NCBI GenBank assembly: GCA_963721105.1
Contig: CAVRHY010000017.1
Span: 186,001-250,000 of the forward strand
DNA from: Thermohalobaculum sp963721105
GTDB taxonomy: Bacteria > Pseudomonadota > Alphaproteobacteria > Rhodobacterales > Rhodobacteraceae
Length of the DNA stretch: 64,000 nt
Direction: 5' to 3'
Part shown: positions 1 to 9,010 of the stretch, piece by piece
How the letters are laid out: each line of letters begins with the position of its first letter
How positions within the stretch are numbered: position 1 is the stretch's first letter
Position numbers and translations under genes: made by a program
Notes under the pieces: model-generated
The model's input: the letters and a program-made list of their open reading frames with translations, nothing else
Told to the model about the DNA's origin: nothing
Database searches by the model: none

Positions 1-466
1 CGCGCTCCGTCAGGCCCGGCGCGACCGAGGCGCCGGTCAGGAACGGCTTGCCGTAGCGCTCGGCCACGGCGCTGGTGGTCTGGGTGACGCCCGACTGGTA
101 GGCGCCGTAGAGCGCGTCGACGTTCTCCTGCGTGATCAGGCGCAGCGCCTGGTTCTGGCCGGCCGACGGGCTGCCCTGCTGGTCGGCGGGCACCAGCTCG
201 ATCTTGCGCCCGCCCAGGTTCGGCAGGCCCTCGCCTTCGGCCAGCGGCATCGTGGAGAGATCCGGGTGCGCGTTGTTGACGAGGTCGACGGCAAGCTCGA
301 GCGCGGCCTTGGCCGATCCGCCCGCCGAGGCGGCGTTGCCGGTCAGCGGCAACAGCGCGCCGATCCGCACCGGGCCGTCATCGGCGGCCAGCGCGCCGCC
401 GGTCGCGAGCCCGGTGGCGAGGCCAAGCGCCAGCAGCGCCTGCAAAGATCTGCGACGATCGATCAC
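1..466 (-). CDS. ABC transporter substrate-binding protein, branched-chain amino-acid type (N-terminal part)
   Basis: Periplasmic ligand-binding component of a LivK-like ABC importer; only the first ~155 residues lie in the window and the C-terminus is cut by position 1. I chose the GTG start at 466 because it is preceded by a strong Shine-Dalgarno (AAGGGAGGA) and opens a typical signal peptide: an arginine-rich n-region (MIDRRRS), a Leu/Ala/Gly-rich core and a likely cut after GGALA. The mature start VRIGALLPLTGN is the standard opening of type-I periplasmic binding proteins (Peripla_BP_6). Family assignment is firm; substrate is not predictable from this part. Transporter partners would lie outside the window. 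Confidence 0.85.
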   Translation of the reverse strand, partial: MIDRRRSLQALLALGLATGLATGGALAADDGPVRIGALLPLTGNAASAGGSAKAALELAVDLVNNAHPDLSTMPLAEGEGLPNLGGRKIELVPADQQGSPSAGQNQALRLITQENVDALYGAYQSGVTQTTSAVAERYGKPFLTGASVAPGLTER

Positions 467-572
467 GACAGTCCTCCCTTGGTTATGTCCGGTCAGGCCG
501 GCTTGATTTGGCGCCACGCTAGGGCGGCGGCGGCGGCGGAGTCAAACCGGCGCCTCGCAGCCGGGACGAACA

Positions 573-1488
573 TCACATGTGAGAGAACATCCGCCGCCCG
601 GGCACCGGCAGGCGGGCCTTCAGGATTGTGCCGGTCTCGGACTCGGTGATGTAGAGGTCGCGATTGTCCGGTCCGCCGAAGGCGACGTTGGTGTTGTGCG
701 TGCCGCGGCACGAGTTGATCCGCTGCGCCGGCTCGCCGCGCGCCGTGAAGCGCCAGACGGCGCCAAGGCCGATATGGCAGACAATGATGCCGCCCTCATC
801 GTCGATGGCCAGCCCGTCTGGCCCTCCACCGCCTGAGAGCTGGATGAAGTTCTGCACCTTGGCCACCCGCCCGTGCGGCATCAGCGGCACGCGCCAGACC
901 GAGTTCATGCGCGTGACCGCGACGTAGAGCTGCGTCTCGGCCGGGTTCAGCACGAGGCCGTTGGGGCTGGGAACATTCCGCAGCAGGCAGTCAACCCGCC
1001 CGTCCGCGCGCAGGCAGAAGACACGACCGGTCGGGTCGTGCATCCCCGTCAGCCCCTGGTCGGTGAAATAGAGATCGCCGTTCGACGCAAAAACGAGGTC
1101 ATTGACCGCCTTGAGGTGCTCGAGGTCGACGCGCTGCAAGACCGGCGTCACCGAGCCGCTGTCGGGGTCCAGCCGCATGATGCCGTTCTTGTAGTCGGCG
1201 ATGAAGATGCGCCCGTCGCGGTGGATCTTCAGCCCGTTCGGCTCGCCGTCATACTCGGTCACCAGCGTCCACTCGCCGTCCGGCGCGACGCGAAAGACGC
1301 GGCCGAACGGGATGTCGACGATCCAGAGATTGCCATCCCGGTCGAAGGACGGGCCCTCGATCAGGCGAGTCCCGGCAGCTGCCAGCCGGCTGGCCGTCGA
1401 TCCACTCGGATCGCCGGCTCTCGTCGCGCCAGCGGTCGGGCAGGGCGCTGAAGACCTCCGTCTCGATCACGGGGGGCGGTGCGAACAT
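573..1488 (-). pseudogene. SMP-30/gluconolactonase-like protein, frameshifted
   Basis: A six-bladed beta-propeller lactonase of the SMP-30/gluconolaconase/LRE family, usually hydrolysing sugar-acid lactones with a bound divalent metal. The start at 1488 has AAGGAG upstream and gives MFAPPPVIETEVFSALPDRW. Around 1378-1397 the reading frame changes: before it the frame reads to ...DGQPAGS, after it a different frame reads RLIEGPSFDRDGN and on to the stop at 573. The joined product (~300 residues) is of normal family length and keeps SPNGLVLNP and GGPDGLAIDDEGG, typical metal-site regions. The junction lies in a local palindromic run (CCGGCAGCTGCCAGCCGG). Either a disrupted gene or an indel in the assembly. 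Confidence 0.8.
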
Positions 1489-1820
1489 GTCGGGCTCCTT
1501 GCTGATCGCCTCGGATCTCGTCTGCCGGCCGCCCGGCTGGCCCGCGCGGCGTTCGACGACCTCTTGCTAGAGAGATTCCCGGACGACCGGAATTGCGACT
1601 CGCCTGGAGGGCACGGATTATCCGATCCGAAATCAGTGACGGGATCGTCGATCAGCCGCATCCGGAGGTGGTCACAGGGGAGGGGCGAGCCATAATCGTT
1701 GAAAATCGGTGCATTTGTAGCAAGGAAATGGGCGCCTCGAAAAACCTCCTCAGATCGCTGGTTTCGTGATTCTCTTGTCTCGGAGGAGATGTGGAGGCGC
1801 GGTGACGTGACCCCCGTCGC

Positions 1821-2744
1821 TCATCCGCGGGCGACTGGAATCGTGGGTTGAGAATTGCGCGTGAGCGCGACGGTAGCAACGGGCATCGGTGCGGAGCTTT
1901 CCAAGTGGCGTAGCGCCGGTGCCTGTTGCGGGTTCAGGATCTCGGCGTAGACGGCGGGCGTCATGTAGCCGATCGCCGAGTGCGGCCGCGCGGTGTTGAA
2001 GTCTTCGACCCAGCCGGCGACGACGGCGCGGGCATGGTTCATCGAGAAGAACAGATGCTCGTTGAAACATTCGTCCCGCATCCGCCCCTGAAAGCTCTCG
2101 GCGAATGCATTCTGGGTCGGCTTGCCCGGCGCGATGTAGCGCCAGTCGAGGCCGGCCGCCTGGGTGAAGGCCAGGACCGCCGAGGAGGTGAACTCGGTGC
2201 CATTGTCGCTGACGATCGTGCCGGGCCGCCCGCGCCGGGCGATCAGCGCCTTCATCTCCCGCACAACCCGTTTCCCGGACAAGGATGTGTCCGGGACGGC
2301 GGCGAGGCACTCCTTGGTCACGTCGTCGATGATCGTCAGCACCCGGAAACGACGGCCGTTGGCCAGTTGGTCGTGAACGAAGTCCGTCGACCAGCGGCTG
2401 TTGGGACCATCCGGCTTGGGGATCGGCGTGCGCGCGACCGCGATCCGGCGGCGCGACCTGCGCCGCCGCACCGCCAGGCCCTCCTCGCCGTAGAGCCGCT
2501 GGGTCTTCTTGCGGTTCATCGTCCAGCCCTCGCCGCGGAGAAGGACATGCAGGCGGCGATACCCGAACCGCCGCCGCCGATCGGCCAGCTCCCTCAGCCG
2601 CCCGCGCAGGGCCGCGTCGTCGGGACGCTTCGCGCAATAGCGGACCGTGCTCCGGTCCGCGGCGATGATGGTGCACGCCCGCCGCTCGCTCACCTCGAGG
2701 CTCGTCCTCAGATGCGCGACGGCTTCCCGCCTGGCGTTCGCCAT
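1821..2744 (-). CDS. IS3-family transposase OrfB (DDE integrase catalytic subunit)
   Basis: rve-superfamily catalytic subunit. The visible catalytic triad is D in RWSTDFV, D in IVSDNGTEF and E in NAFAESFQGRMRDE, 35 residues apart as expected for D,D(35)E enzymes. An HTH_21-like N-terminal segment precedes it (FGYRRLHVLL). I start it at the ATG at 2744 (MANARREAVAHL); a TTG at 2759 in the same frame is an alternative. In IS407-type elements OrfB is normally made as an OrfAB fusion through a -1 shift at an A-rich run. Here that run (A7) is present, but a single -1 shift does not enter this frame because of extra palindromic sequence at 2740-2774. Confidence 0.85.
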   Translation of the reverse strand: MANARREAVAHLRTSLEVSERRACTIIAADRSTVRYCAKRPDDAALRGRLRELADRRRRFGYRRLHVLLRGEGWTMNRKKTQRLYGEEGLAVRRRRSRRRIAVARTPIPKPDGPNSRWSTDFVHDQLANGRRFRVLTIIDDVTKECLAAVPDTSLSGKRVVREMKALIARRGRPGTIVSDNGTEFTSSAVLAFTQAAGLDWRYIAPGKPTQNAFAESFQGRMRDECFNEHLFFSMNHARAVVAGWVEDFNTARPHSAIGYMTPAVYAEILNPQQAPALRHLESSAPMPVATVALTRNSQPTIPVARG

Positions 2745-2774
2745 TGTCGCTCGGACCAATGGCGCGACAATGGC
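2740..2774. repeat. 11-bp perfect inverted repeat between IS3 orfA and orfB
   Basis: GCCATTGTCGC at 2740-2750 is repeated in inverted form as GCGACAATGGC at 2764-2774, with a 13-nt loop. On the transcribed (minus) strand it lies about 15 nt downstream of the A7 run at the end of orfA, the position of a frameshift-stimulating stem-loop. However, the segment between ATGGTGACG and GCGAAC is 37 nt, 1 modulo 3, so a -1 shift would not reach orfB in frame. It may be a later insertion. Confidence 0.7.
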
Positions 2775-2780
2775 TCACCG

Positions 2781-3047
2781 TCACCATTTTTTTGTCAGCA
2801 GATCCTTCAGCCCGGCATTGTCGAGCATCGCGTCGGCATAGAGCCGCTTCAGCTTCGCGTTCTCGTCCTCGAGCGCCTTCAGCCGCCTCGCATCCGAGAC
2901 GTCCATCCCGCCGTATTTGGCCTTCCAGGCATAAAACGTCGCCGACGACATACCGTGCTTGCGGCACAGCTCGGCGACCGCCGCTCCGGCCTCCTGCTCG
3001 CGCAGCACCCCGATGATCTGCTCTTCGCTGAAACTGCTTCGCTTCAT
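2781..3047 (-). CDS. IS3-family transposase OrfA (HTH protein)
   Basis: An 88-residue transposase_8 (HTH) protein that binds the element ends. It begins MKRSSFSEEQIIGVLREQE, contains CRKHGMSSATFYAWKAKYGG and a leucine-zipper-like ALEDENAKLKRLYADAML, and ends LLTKKW. This is a near-canonical IS407-group OrfA. Its last codons ACA AAA AAA TGG TGA contain the A7 slippery run on which OrfAB fusion would depend. Confidence 0.9.
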   Translation of the reverse strand: MKRSSFSEEQIIGVLREQEAGAAVAELCRKHGMSSATFYAWKAKYGGMDVSDARRLKALEDENAKLKRLYADAMLDNAGLKDLLTKKW

Positions 3048-4435
3048 ATCCGGTCCCTCTCCTGTGGTCCGGATTCCAGCAGCTCGTGGAGGAGAAACAA
3101 GGGGTCACGTCAGGCTGAGTGAGGCCGGCGATCCGCTGGAGAAGCTCACCGCGCTGGTGCCGTGGGAGGTGTTCCGCAAGCCGCTGGGGAAGGCGCTGAA
3201 GCGGTCGGACGGTGCAAGGGCGGCAGGCCCCCTTACGACGCCGTGCTGATGTTCAAGGTGCTGGTCCTGCAGGCGCTCTACAATCTCTCGGACGATCAGG
3301 CCGAATTCCAGATTCAGGATCGGCTGTCCTTCATGCGCTTCCTGGACCTTGGGTTGGCCGATCGGGTTCCGGATGCCAAGACGATCTGGCTGTTCCGCGA
3401 GCACCTGGCGCAGGCGGGCGCGATCAAGACGCTCTTCGCCAGCTTCGACAAGCATCTCGCCGAGGCGGGCTATCTCGCCATGGGCGGGCAGATCGTCGAC
3501 GCGACGATCGTCGCCGCGCCGAGGCAGAGGCACACCGACGAGGAGAAGGCCGCGATCAAGGCCGGCGAGGTGCCGGAGGAGTGGAAAGCCAGGCCGGCCA
3601 GGCTGAGGCAGAAGGACCGGGATGCGTGCTGGACGGTGAAGTTCTCCAAGGCGAAGCCGGCAGTGCCGGGCAGGCCGCAGCAGGTGGACATCGCGGTGCC
3701 GACCTTCGGCTACAAGAACCACGCCGCCATCGACCGCCTGCACGGCTTCATCCGCGGCTGGTCGGTGACGAGCGCCGCTTCCTATGACGGGGCGCAGCTC
3801 GCCAACGTCCTCGACCGCTCGAACACCGGCTCCAGGGTCTGGGCGGACACTGCCTACCGGTCGGCGAAGAACGAGGAATGGCTGGGGAAGAACGGCTACG
3901 TCTCGGACATCCACCGCAAGAAGCCGAAGGGGCGGCCGATGAGCGAGAGGACGTCCCGCGCCAATGGCCGGCGCTCGAAGGTTCGCTCGGCGGTCGAGCA
4001 CGTCTTCGCACGCCAGAAGGGACCGATGGCGCTGTTCGTCCGCACCATCGGCATCGTGCGGGCCGAGGCCAAGATCGGCATGGCCAATCCGGCATACAAT
4101 CTCACGCGCTTCGTCTGGCACCAGCGGAGAGGAATGTCCGCCTGACGGCGAAAGCAAAGCCGAAGGGGCGACCCCGCGTCCGGTAGTAAGCAACAACGCC
4201 CGAGACCTGTGGCCTCAGCGGCACCCCGGCAGACAAGGCTCGGCTACGCCCGCCTCACGTCCCTGAAATGACCGCTTCTTCGAGGTGCCCGATTTATCAT
4301 CCGATGAGTGGTTGGGCTTCTCTGGACAGGTTCACCACTATCGCTAATCGAATATCCGCTCTGGCTATGCCAGCGGCCGGAATCTACTCAATAACCGTGA
4401 GGTATTCCGCCCAAAAGAGTTTCTCTCACACATAA

Positions 4436-5599
4436 TACCAGGTTGCGGTAGCGCCGACTCGCGAAGGGGATTCCCACGGCCGCAGATCTCTGACTCACTG
4501 TCCAAAACGGCAGGGGGCAGGCATGGGACGGGCGCTGACGCTTCGGGAAGACTTCAGTGCGGCGCATCTGAAGCGGCTGGCGCGGGCGAGCCGAGACGCG
4601 GGTCAGACGCGTCGGCTTCTGGCGCTGGCCGTCATTTATGACGGAGGGAGCCGGGCCGAGGCGGCCGAGACCGGCGGGGTCGGCCGACAGATCGTCCGGG
4701 ACTGGGTGGTCCGCTTCAACGCCGAGGGGCCGGACGGGCTCGTGAGCCGCAAGCCGCCGGGCAATCCCTCGAAGCTCAGCGCTGCGCAGCGGGCCGAGCT
4801 CGTGCGCATCGTCGAGCGCGGCCCGATCCCGGCGGTGGACAACGTGGTGCGGTGGCGGCTGATCGATCTCGCCGCCTGGGTGTGGGACGAGTTCGGCATC
4901 TCGGTGAGCGAGGCGACGCTCAGCCGGGAACTCACGGCGCTCGGCTACTCGAAGCTGTCGGCCCGGCCGCGCCATCATGCGCAGAACGAGGAGCAGATCG
5001 CCGCTTTTAAAAAGACTTTCCCGCCCGCCTGGCGGAGGTCCGCGACACGCTCGCGCCCGGCACCGGGATAGAACTGTGGTTCGCCGACGAAGCCCGGGTG
5101 GGGCAGAAGAACAAAATCACCCGCCGATGGGCGAAGCGCGGCACGCGCCCCTCCGCCCCGCACGACCAGCGCACGCAATCCGCCTACATCTTCGGGGCGA
5201 TCTGCCCGAGGAAGGGCAAGGGCGCCGGCCTCGTCATGCCCCGGTGCGACACGCAGGCGATGACCATCCACCTCGCCGAGATCAGCGCCGCCGTCGAGCC
5301 GGGCGCTCACGCCGTGCTCATCCTGGACCGGGCCGGCTGGCATATCTCGAAGGCGCTCGTCGTCCCGGACAACATCACCCTCATGCCGTTGCCGCCGCGA
5401 TCTCCCGAACTGAACCCGGTCGAGAACGTCTGGCAGTACATCCGCGACAACTGGCTCTCGAACCGGGTCTTCGACAGCTACGACGATATCGTCGCGCTCA
5501 GCTGCGAGGCATGGAACCGGCTTATCGACCGCCCTTGGAAGATCATGACCATCGGCCTCCGCGACTGGGCTCATGGGTCATGATCACCGCAAGCTGGTA
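4436..5599 (+). mobile_element. IS630-family insertion sequence
   Basis: Imperfect terminal inverted repeats flank the transposase: TACCAGGTTGCGGT from 4436 and TACCAGCTTGCGGT read on the other strand from 5599. The terminal TA at both ends is consistent with the TA target duplication of the IS630/Tc1/mariner superfamily. About 1.16 kb, the expected size. The right end lies 38 bp beyond the stop codon of tadC. Confidence 0.8.
4523..5583 (+). CDS. IS630-family transposase, two frames joined by a -1 frameshift
   Basis: The first frame (4523 to 5071) encodes the helix-turn-helix part, with QTRRLLALAVIYDGGSRAEA and the winged-helix segment DEFGISVSEATLSRELTALG. At TTTTAAAAAG (5005-5014) a -1 shift gives ...AAFKK-DFPARLAEVRDTLAPG and enters the catalytic DDE_3 domain: LWFADEARVG, ILDRAGWH and PPRSPELNPVENVW carry the three acidic residues. 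The joined protein is about 350 residues, the family norm. Frameshift expression is well known in this family, so I regard this copy as probably intact rather than broken. Confidence 0.8.
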
Positions 5600-5637
5600 T
5601 AACATCTCCGGCCGGCGCCCGGCGATAATCCAGCCGT

Positions 5638-6632
5638 TCAATGATCTGCGAAGAACCTCACATATCTGATGACGACCGGGCTAAGAGAGATCAACAGCAA
5701 CGCAGGAAGCATCAGGCATGCCATCACTCCGGACATCTGAACGGGCAGGCGATTTGCCTTTTCCTGGGCTTTGATCTCACGGACCTGCCGCATATCCTCG
5801 GCACAGGTAAGAAGCGCTTCTGAAATGTTCGTGCCAAATCGCTTTGACTGCAGAACGACATTGACGAACGTAAACACTTCCTCAACGTTCATCCGGTCGG
5901 CCATCTCCAACAGCGCCTTGTCGCGATCCCGACCGGCGAGAATCTCCCGCTGCGCAATGACGAACTCCTCGGCGATCGCCGGGCAGACCTTCTCTATGTC
6001 AGTCGCGACCCTCGCCATGGATGCGTCAAAGCCGAGCCCGGCTTCCGCCCCGATCTGCAGCAGATCGAGCGCATTGGGAAACCCGTCCGAAATAGAGCGC
6101 CGCCGCGCCGCCGCCCTCGCGCTCAACCAGTAGGTCGGCCCGTAAAAGCCAACTGCACCCAAAATCGTTAGAAACTGAAATGCCTGCAACTGTGAAAGAT
6201 CCGTGATCCAGCCGATTACCGGCGGAAATTCGACGATACGGTCGAGATACATGAGACGACCAAAAGAATCGACGGCAGAAATAGACCAAGAAATGCCCGC
6301 ATCAGGTAGAAATTGAGGACGCTGTCCTTCCCGGTGTACCCGGCGTTGAATAGCTGACGCTGCACGCTCGTCAGCTTCTTCCGCTCTTCCGGAACGAGAG
6401 CTTTAAGAAACGGCGAGGGTGTCGTGGCCGCCCCTTTCAGTATCTGGTCGTCCGGGATCGTGCCGGGCCGCTCACTTTGTTCAGGACGGAATCTCCGGAC
6501 ATACTGCTCGGGTCCGGAGAACGCGTTGTAAAGTCCGAACAGGCCTGCAATGCAGCCAAGGCCAATTCCAGCTAGGTAAATCGGGTTCAAATTTATACCG
6601 GCGGGCAGAAACGGCTGAAGAATTTCGAACAT
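5638..6632 (-). pseudogene. tadC: Tad pilus inner-membrane platform protein TadC, split by a frameshift
   Basis: T2SS-F type platform protein that works with TadB and the CpaF ATPase. The N-terminal half (6632 down to 6216) starts MFEILQPFLPAG and includes LTSVQRQLFNAGYTGKDSVL and a membrane span. The C-terminal half (6252 down to 5638) has the T2SSF core with FPNALDLLQIGAEAGLGFD and two terminal membrane segments. Together they give the normal ~340 residues, but they lie in different frames with a 37-nt overlap. An ATG in the second frame (6252) could allow separate translation. Start at 6632 has AGGAGCG upstream, 12 nt after tadB. Real disruption, a split gene or an indel error are all possible. 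Confidence 0.85.
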
Positions 6633-6644
6633 CGGGGAGCGCTC

Positions 6645-7601
6645 CTAGAACTTGAAATTGACGAGCTTGCGAAGAACCAGGAAGTTGGCGACCACCAGGG
6701 TGACGATCGTAATCATTATCGGCACATACATCGGATCGTCATCTATCGCCCCGTAGAAGTCGGGGGTCATGACGTTCACGACGCCAAAAATGACGACAGG
6801 TAAAGCGGAGAGAATCCACATGGACCCGCGGCCTTCGGCCGAGATTGCCTTGACCTTTCGCCGCATCATCGAGCGATCTCTGATGACCTTGGAAAGGACG
6901 CTCAGCAATCGCGCGAGATTTCCGCCCGTCCCGTGCTGGATCGAAACGCTGACTGCGAGAAAGTGAAGATCCTCCTCGCCGATGCGATCCGCCATCTCGC
7001 GAAACGCGGTCGTGAGTTCGTCGCCGTAACTGATCTGATCGGCCATGATCCCGAATTCCGTCCCGATCGGATCAGGCATTTCGTTGCCGACGCTGGCGAT
7101 TGTCGTGTTGAGCGGGTGCCCGACCCGCAGTCCGCGCGCCATCAGGTCCAGGGCATCGGGCAGTTGAGCGATAAGCTTCGCCGTCCGCTTCTTGCGTTGC
7201 GAGTGCAGAATGGCGATCGGGAGGAAAAGACCGCCCACCACCGCCGCAACCGGCGCGGCAATCGGCCCGTTAAGACGGTACGCGACGAAATAGAGCGCAA
7301 CCCCGCCGCCGAGGCACATGAGGACGAAGACCGAGGGCCGCACCGCCAATCCCGCGCCGCTGAGACGCTGCGGCAGATCGGAGATGAAGGGCAGGCGACC
7401 GGCCCAGGTGCGCCCCTCGGCAGGTTTGAGCAGGGCAAGCATTTCCCGAGGGGCTACACCGGCCTCGATCATCCGCAGGCGACGACTTCTGGTCTTGCCA
7501 ACTTCTCCGCGAGAGAACGACTGGCGGATCCCCTCGAAGGCAAGGAGCGCTCCGATGAAGATGCCGACGAAGGCAAGGTAAAACGGATCTATGCTGCTCA
7601 T
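6645..7601 (-). CDS. tadB: Tad pilus inner-membrane platform protein TadB
   Basis: T2SS-F family protein, 318 residues, partner of TadC in the inner-membrane platform of Flp pilus assembly. An N-terminal membrane span (FYLAFVGIFIGALLAFEG) is followed by two spans near residues 100-140, the T2SSF core (IAQLPDALDLMARGLRVGHP; VSVSIQHGTGGNLARLL) and two C-terminal spans. It starts 4 nt after the cpaF stop with GGTGACCCC upstream, and tadC follows 12 nt downstream, indicating one transcript. Confidence 0.92.
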   Translation of the reverse strand: MSSIDPFYLAFVGIFIGALLAFEGIRQSFSRGEVGKTRSRRLRMIEAGVAPREMLALLKPAEGRTWAGRLPFISDLPQRLSGAGLAVRPSVFVLMCLGGGVALYFVAYRLNGPIAAPVAAVVGGLFLPIAILHSQRKKRTAKLIAQLPDALDLMARGLRVGHPLNTTIASVGNEMPDPIGTEFGIMADQISYGDELTTAFREMADRIGEEDLHFLAVSVSIQHGTGGNLARLLSVLSKVIRDRSMMRRKVKAISAEGRGSMWILSALPVVIFGVVNVMTPDFYGAIDDDPMYVPIMITIVTLVVANFLVLRKLVNFKF

Positions 7602-7605
7602 GGGG

Positions 7606-8997
7606 TCACCTGCCCGCCCCGGTTTTCGCGAACATCTCGGGTGAAACGTCCACGCCTGCCGCGATCAGGGCCTCGGCATGCGCGGGCCGTATCCCGGTCG
7701 CCTGAAACGACCCGAGCACCGTGCCGTCTGCGGCCTTTCCGGTTCGCTTGAAGACGAAGATGTCCTGCATGGTAATCACGTTGCCCTCCATGCCCGTGAT
7801 CTCGGATATGCTCATCACGCGGCGCCGCCCATCGCTCAACCTGCTGAGCTGCACAACCACCTGGATGCCCGCGGCGACCTGGGACCTGATCGCGCTGAGC
7901 GGGAAGTCGATCCCGATCATCGTGACCATCTGCTCGAGCCGGCCGAGCGCATCCCGCGCGGTATTCGCGTGAATGGTCGTCATGGACCCGTCGTGTCCGG
8001 TGTTCATGGCCTGAAGCATATCGAACGCCTCGGCCCCACGAACCTCTCCGACGATGATCCTGTCGGGCCGCATGCGCAGGGCGTTGCGAACGAGATCGCG
8101 CTGGGTCACCGCGCCGGTACCCTCGGTGTTCGGAGGCCGCGTCTCGAGGCGGACGACGTGCTCCTGCTGGAGCTGGAGTTCCGCGGCGTCCTCGATCGTC
8201 ACGATTCGCTGGCGATGATCGATGAAGGACGACATGGCATTGAGCATGGTCGTCTTTCCCGATCCGGTTCCGCCGGAGATCAGAACGTTCAGGCGCGCCT
8301 CGACGAGTCCGCGGAGAAAATGGGCCGCGTCCTGGTCGAGCGAGCCAATCTCGATCAGCCGATCGAACCTCAGCGGCTTGCGCGAGAACTTGCGAATCGA
8401 GACCGAGGGGCCATCGATCGCGCAGGGCCGGATGATGGCATTGACGCGGCTCCCGTCCTCGAGACGCGCATCAACCCACGGCTGAGACTCGTCCACGCGA
8501 CGACCCACGCGGGACACGATCTTGTCGATGACGCGCAGTAGATGCCGCTCGTCCCTGAAGCGGACCTTGGTCTTTTCCAATATACCGGCCCGCTCGACAT
8601 AAATCTTGTCGAAGGAGTTGACCAGGATATCGTTTATGGTTGCGTCTGCGATAAGCGGCTCCAGCGGGCCCAGGCCCATGACCTCGTTCATCAACTCATC
8701 GACGATCTGCTTCAGTTCGTCAGATCGCATTGCCCTTTTTTCTTCGGCCAGAAATTGCGGGACGAGGTTCATGATCTCGCGCCGCAACTCCGAGGTCTGC
8801 ACCTTGTCGATCACGCTGAGGTTGAGGCGATCGAGGAGGAGCTCGTGCAGCCGCGCCTTGAGATCGAGATACTGCCGAATCTCGTCATCCTGCACCCGGT
8901 CGGCTTCCGCGACCGGCGACTGCGCAGTCGCCCCGTTCACGCGAACGGGTTCGTTGTCGACCAGCCGCGGGCTAATTCGGTTGAATTCCTTGAACAT
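7606..8997 (-). CDS. cpaF: Tad pilus assembly ATPase CpaF/TadA
   Basis: Secretion ATPase of the VirB11/GspE superfamily that powers Flp pilus extension from the cytoplasm; 463 residues. Walker A is ISGGTGSGKTTMLNAMS near residue 240; the Asp box follows with ITIEDAAELQL, then DLVRNALRMRPDRIIVGEVR (Walker B region) and the His-box TTIHANTARDALGRLE. The N-terminal ~100 residues form the usual CpaF helical region. It lies 13 nt downstream of cpaE and 4 nt upstream of tadB. All catalytic motifs look intact. Confidence 0.95.
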   Translation of the reverse strand: MFKEFNRISPRLVDNEPVRVNGATAQSPVAEADRVQDDEIRQYLDLKARLHELLLDRLNLSVIDKVQTSELRREIMNLVPQFLAEEKRAMRSDELKQIVDELMNEVMGLGPLEPLIADATINDILVNSFDKIYVERAGILEKTKVRFRDERHLLRVIDKIVSRVGRRVDESQPWVDARLEDGSRVNAIIRPCAIDGPSVSIRKFSRKPLRFDRLIEIGSLDQDAAHFLRGLVEARLNVLISGGTGSGKTTMLNAMSSFIDHRQRIVTIEDAAELQLQQEHVVRLETRPPNTEGTGAVTQRDLVRNALRMRPDRIIVGEVRGAEAFDMLQAMNTGHDGSMTTIHANTARDALGRLEQMVTMIGIDFPLSAIRSQVAAGIQVVVQLSRLSDGRRRVMSISEITGMEGNVITMQDIFVFKRTGKAADGTVLGSFQATGIRPAHAEALIAAGVDVSPEMFAKTGAGR

Positions 8998-9010
8998 CGT
9001 TCGGCCCTAT

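Larger units (their letters stand above)
1803..3112 (-). mobile_element. IS3-family insertion sequence (IS407-like)
   Basis: Ends are inverted repeats TGACGTGACCCC (from 1803) and its complement GGGGTCACGTCA (ending 3112); a second matching block CTGGAATC lies at the same distance inside each end. The length of 1310 bp and the OrfA/OrfB organisation on the minus strand are typical of IS3. Only GG is shared at the two junctions, shorter than the usual 3-4 bp duplication. It sits inside the fifth codon region of the IS5-type transposase, so it arrived later than that element. Confidence 0.85.
1791..4145 (+). pseudogene. IS5-family transposase, split by an insertion and frameshifted
   Basis: DDE transposase of the IS5 family. 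The frame starts at GTG 1791 behind GGAGGA, encodes MEAR, is interrupted at 1802 by the IS3 element and resumes at 3115 with LSEAGDPLEKLTALVPWE. A second lesion, most simply a 1-nt deletion near 3212-3218, separates KRSDG from KGGRPPYDAVLMFKVLVLQ, after which the frame is open to 4145. Recognisable features are the catalytic segments GGQIVDATIV, DTAYRS and SAVEHVFARQK. With two independent lesions the copy is almost certainly inactive. Confidence 0.8.
1730..4290 (+). mobile_element. IS5-family insertion sequence, interrupted by an IS3-family element
   Basis: The ends carry an imperfect inverted repeat: GGGCGCCTCGAAAAA at 1730 on the plus strand and GGGCACCTCGAAGAA read from 4290 on the minus strand. 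Removing the nested IS3 element (1803-3112) leaves about 1.25 kb, the usual length for this family. I could not see a convincing target-site duplication. It lies between the SMP-30 gene and the 3' end of the tad locus. Confidence 0.75.

Noticed and set aside
4291..4434. Possible gene fragment between the IS5 and IS630 elements
   Set aside because: 144 bp of AT-richer sequence with no open frame resembling a known protein; probably remnant flanking DNA.
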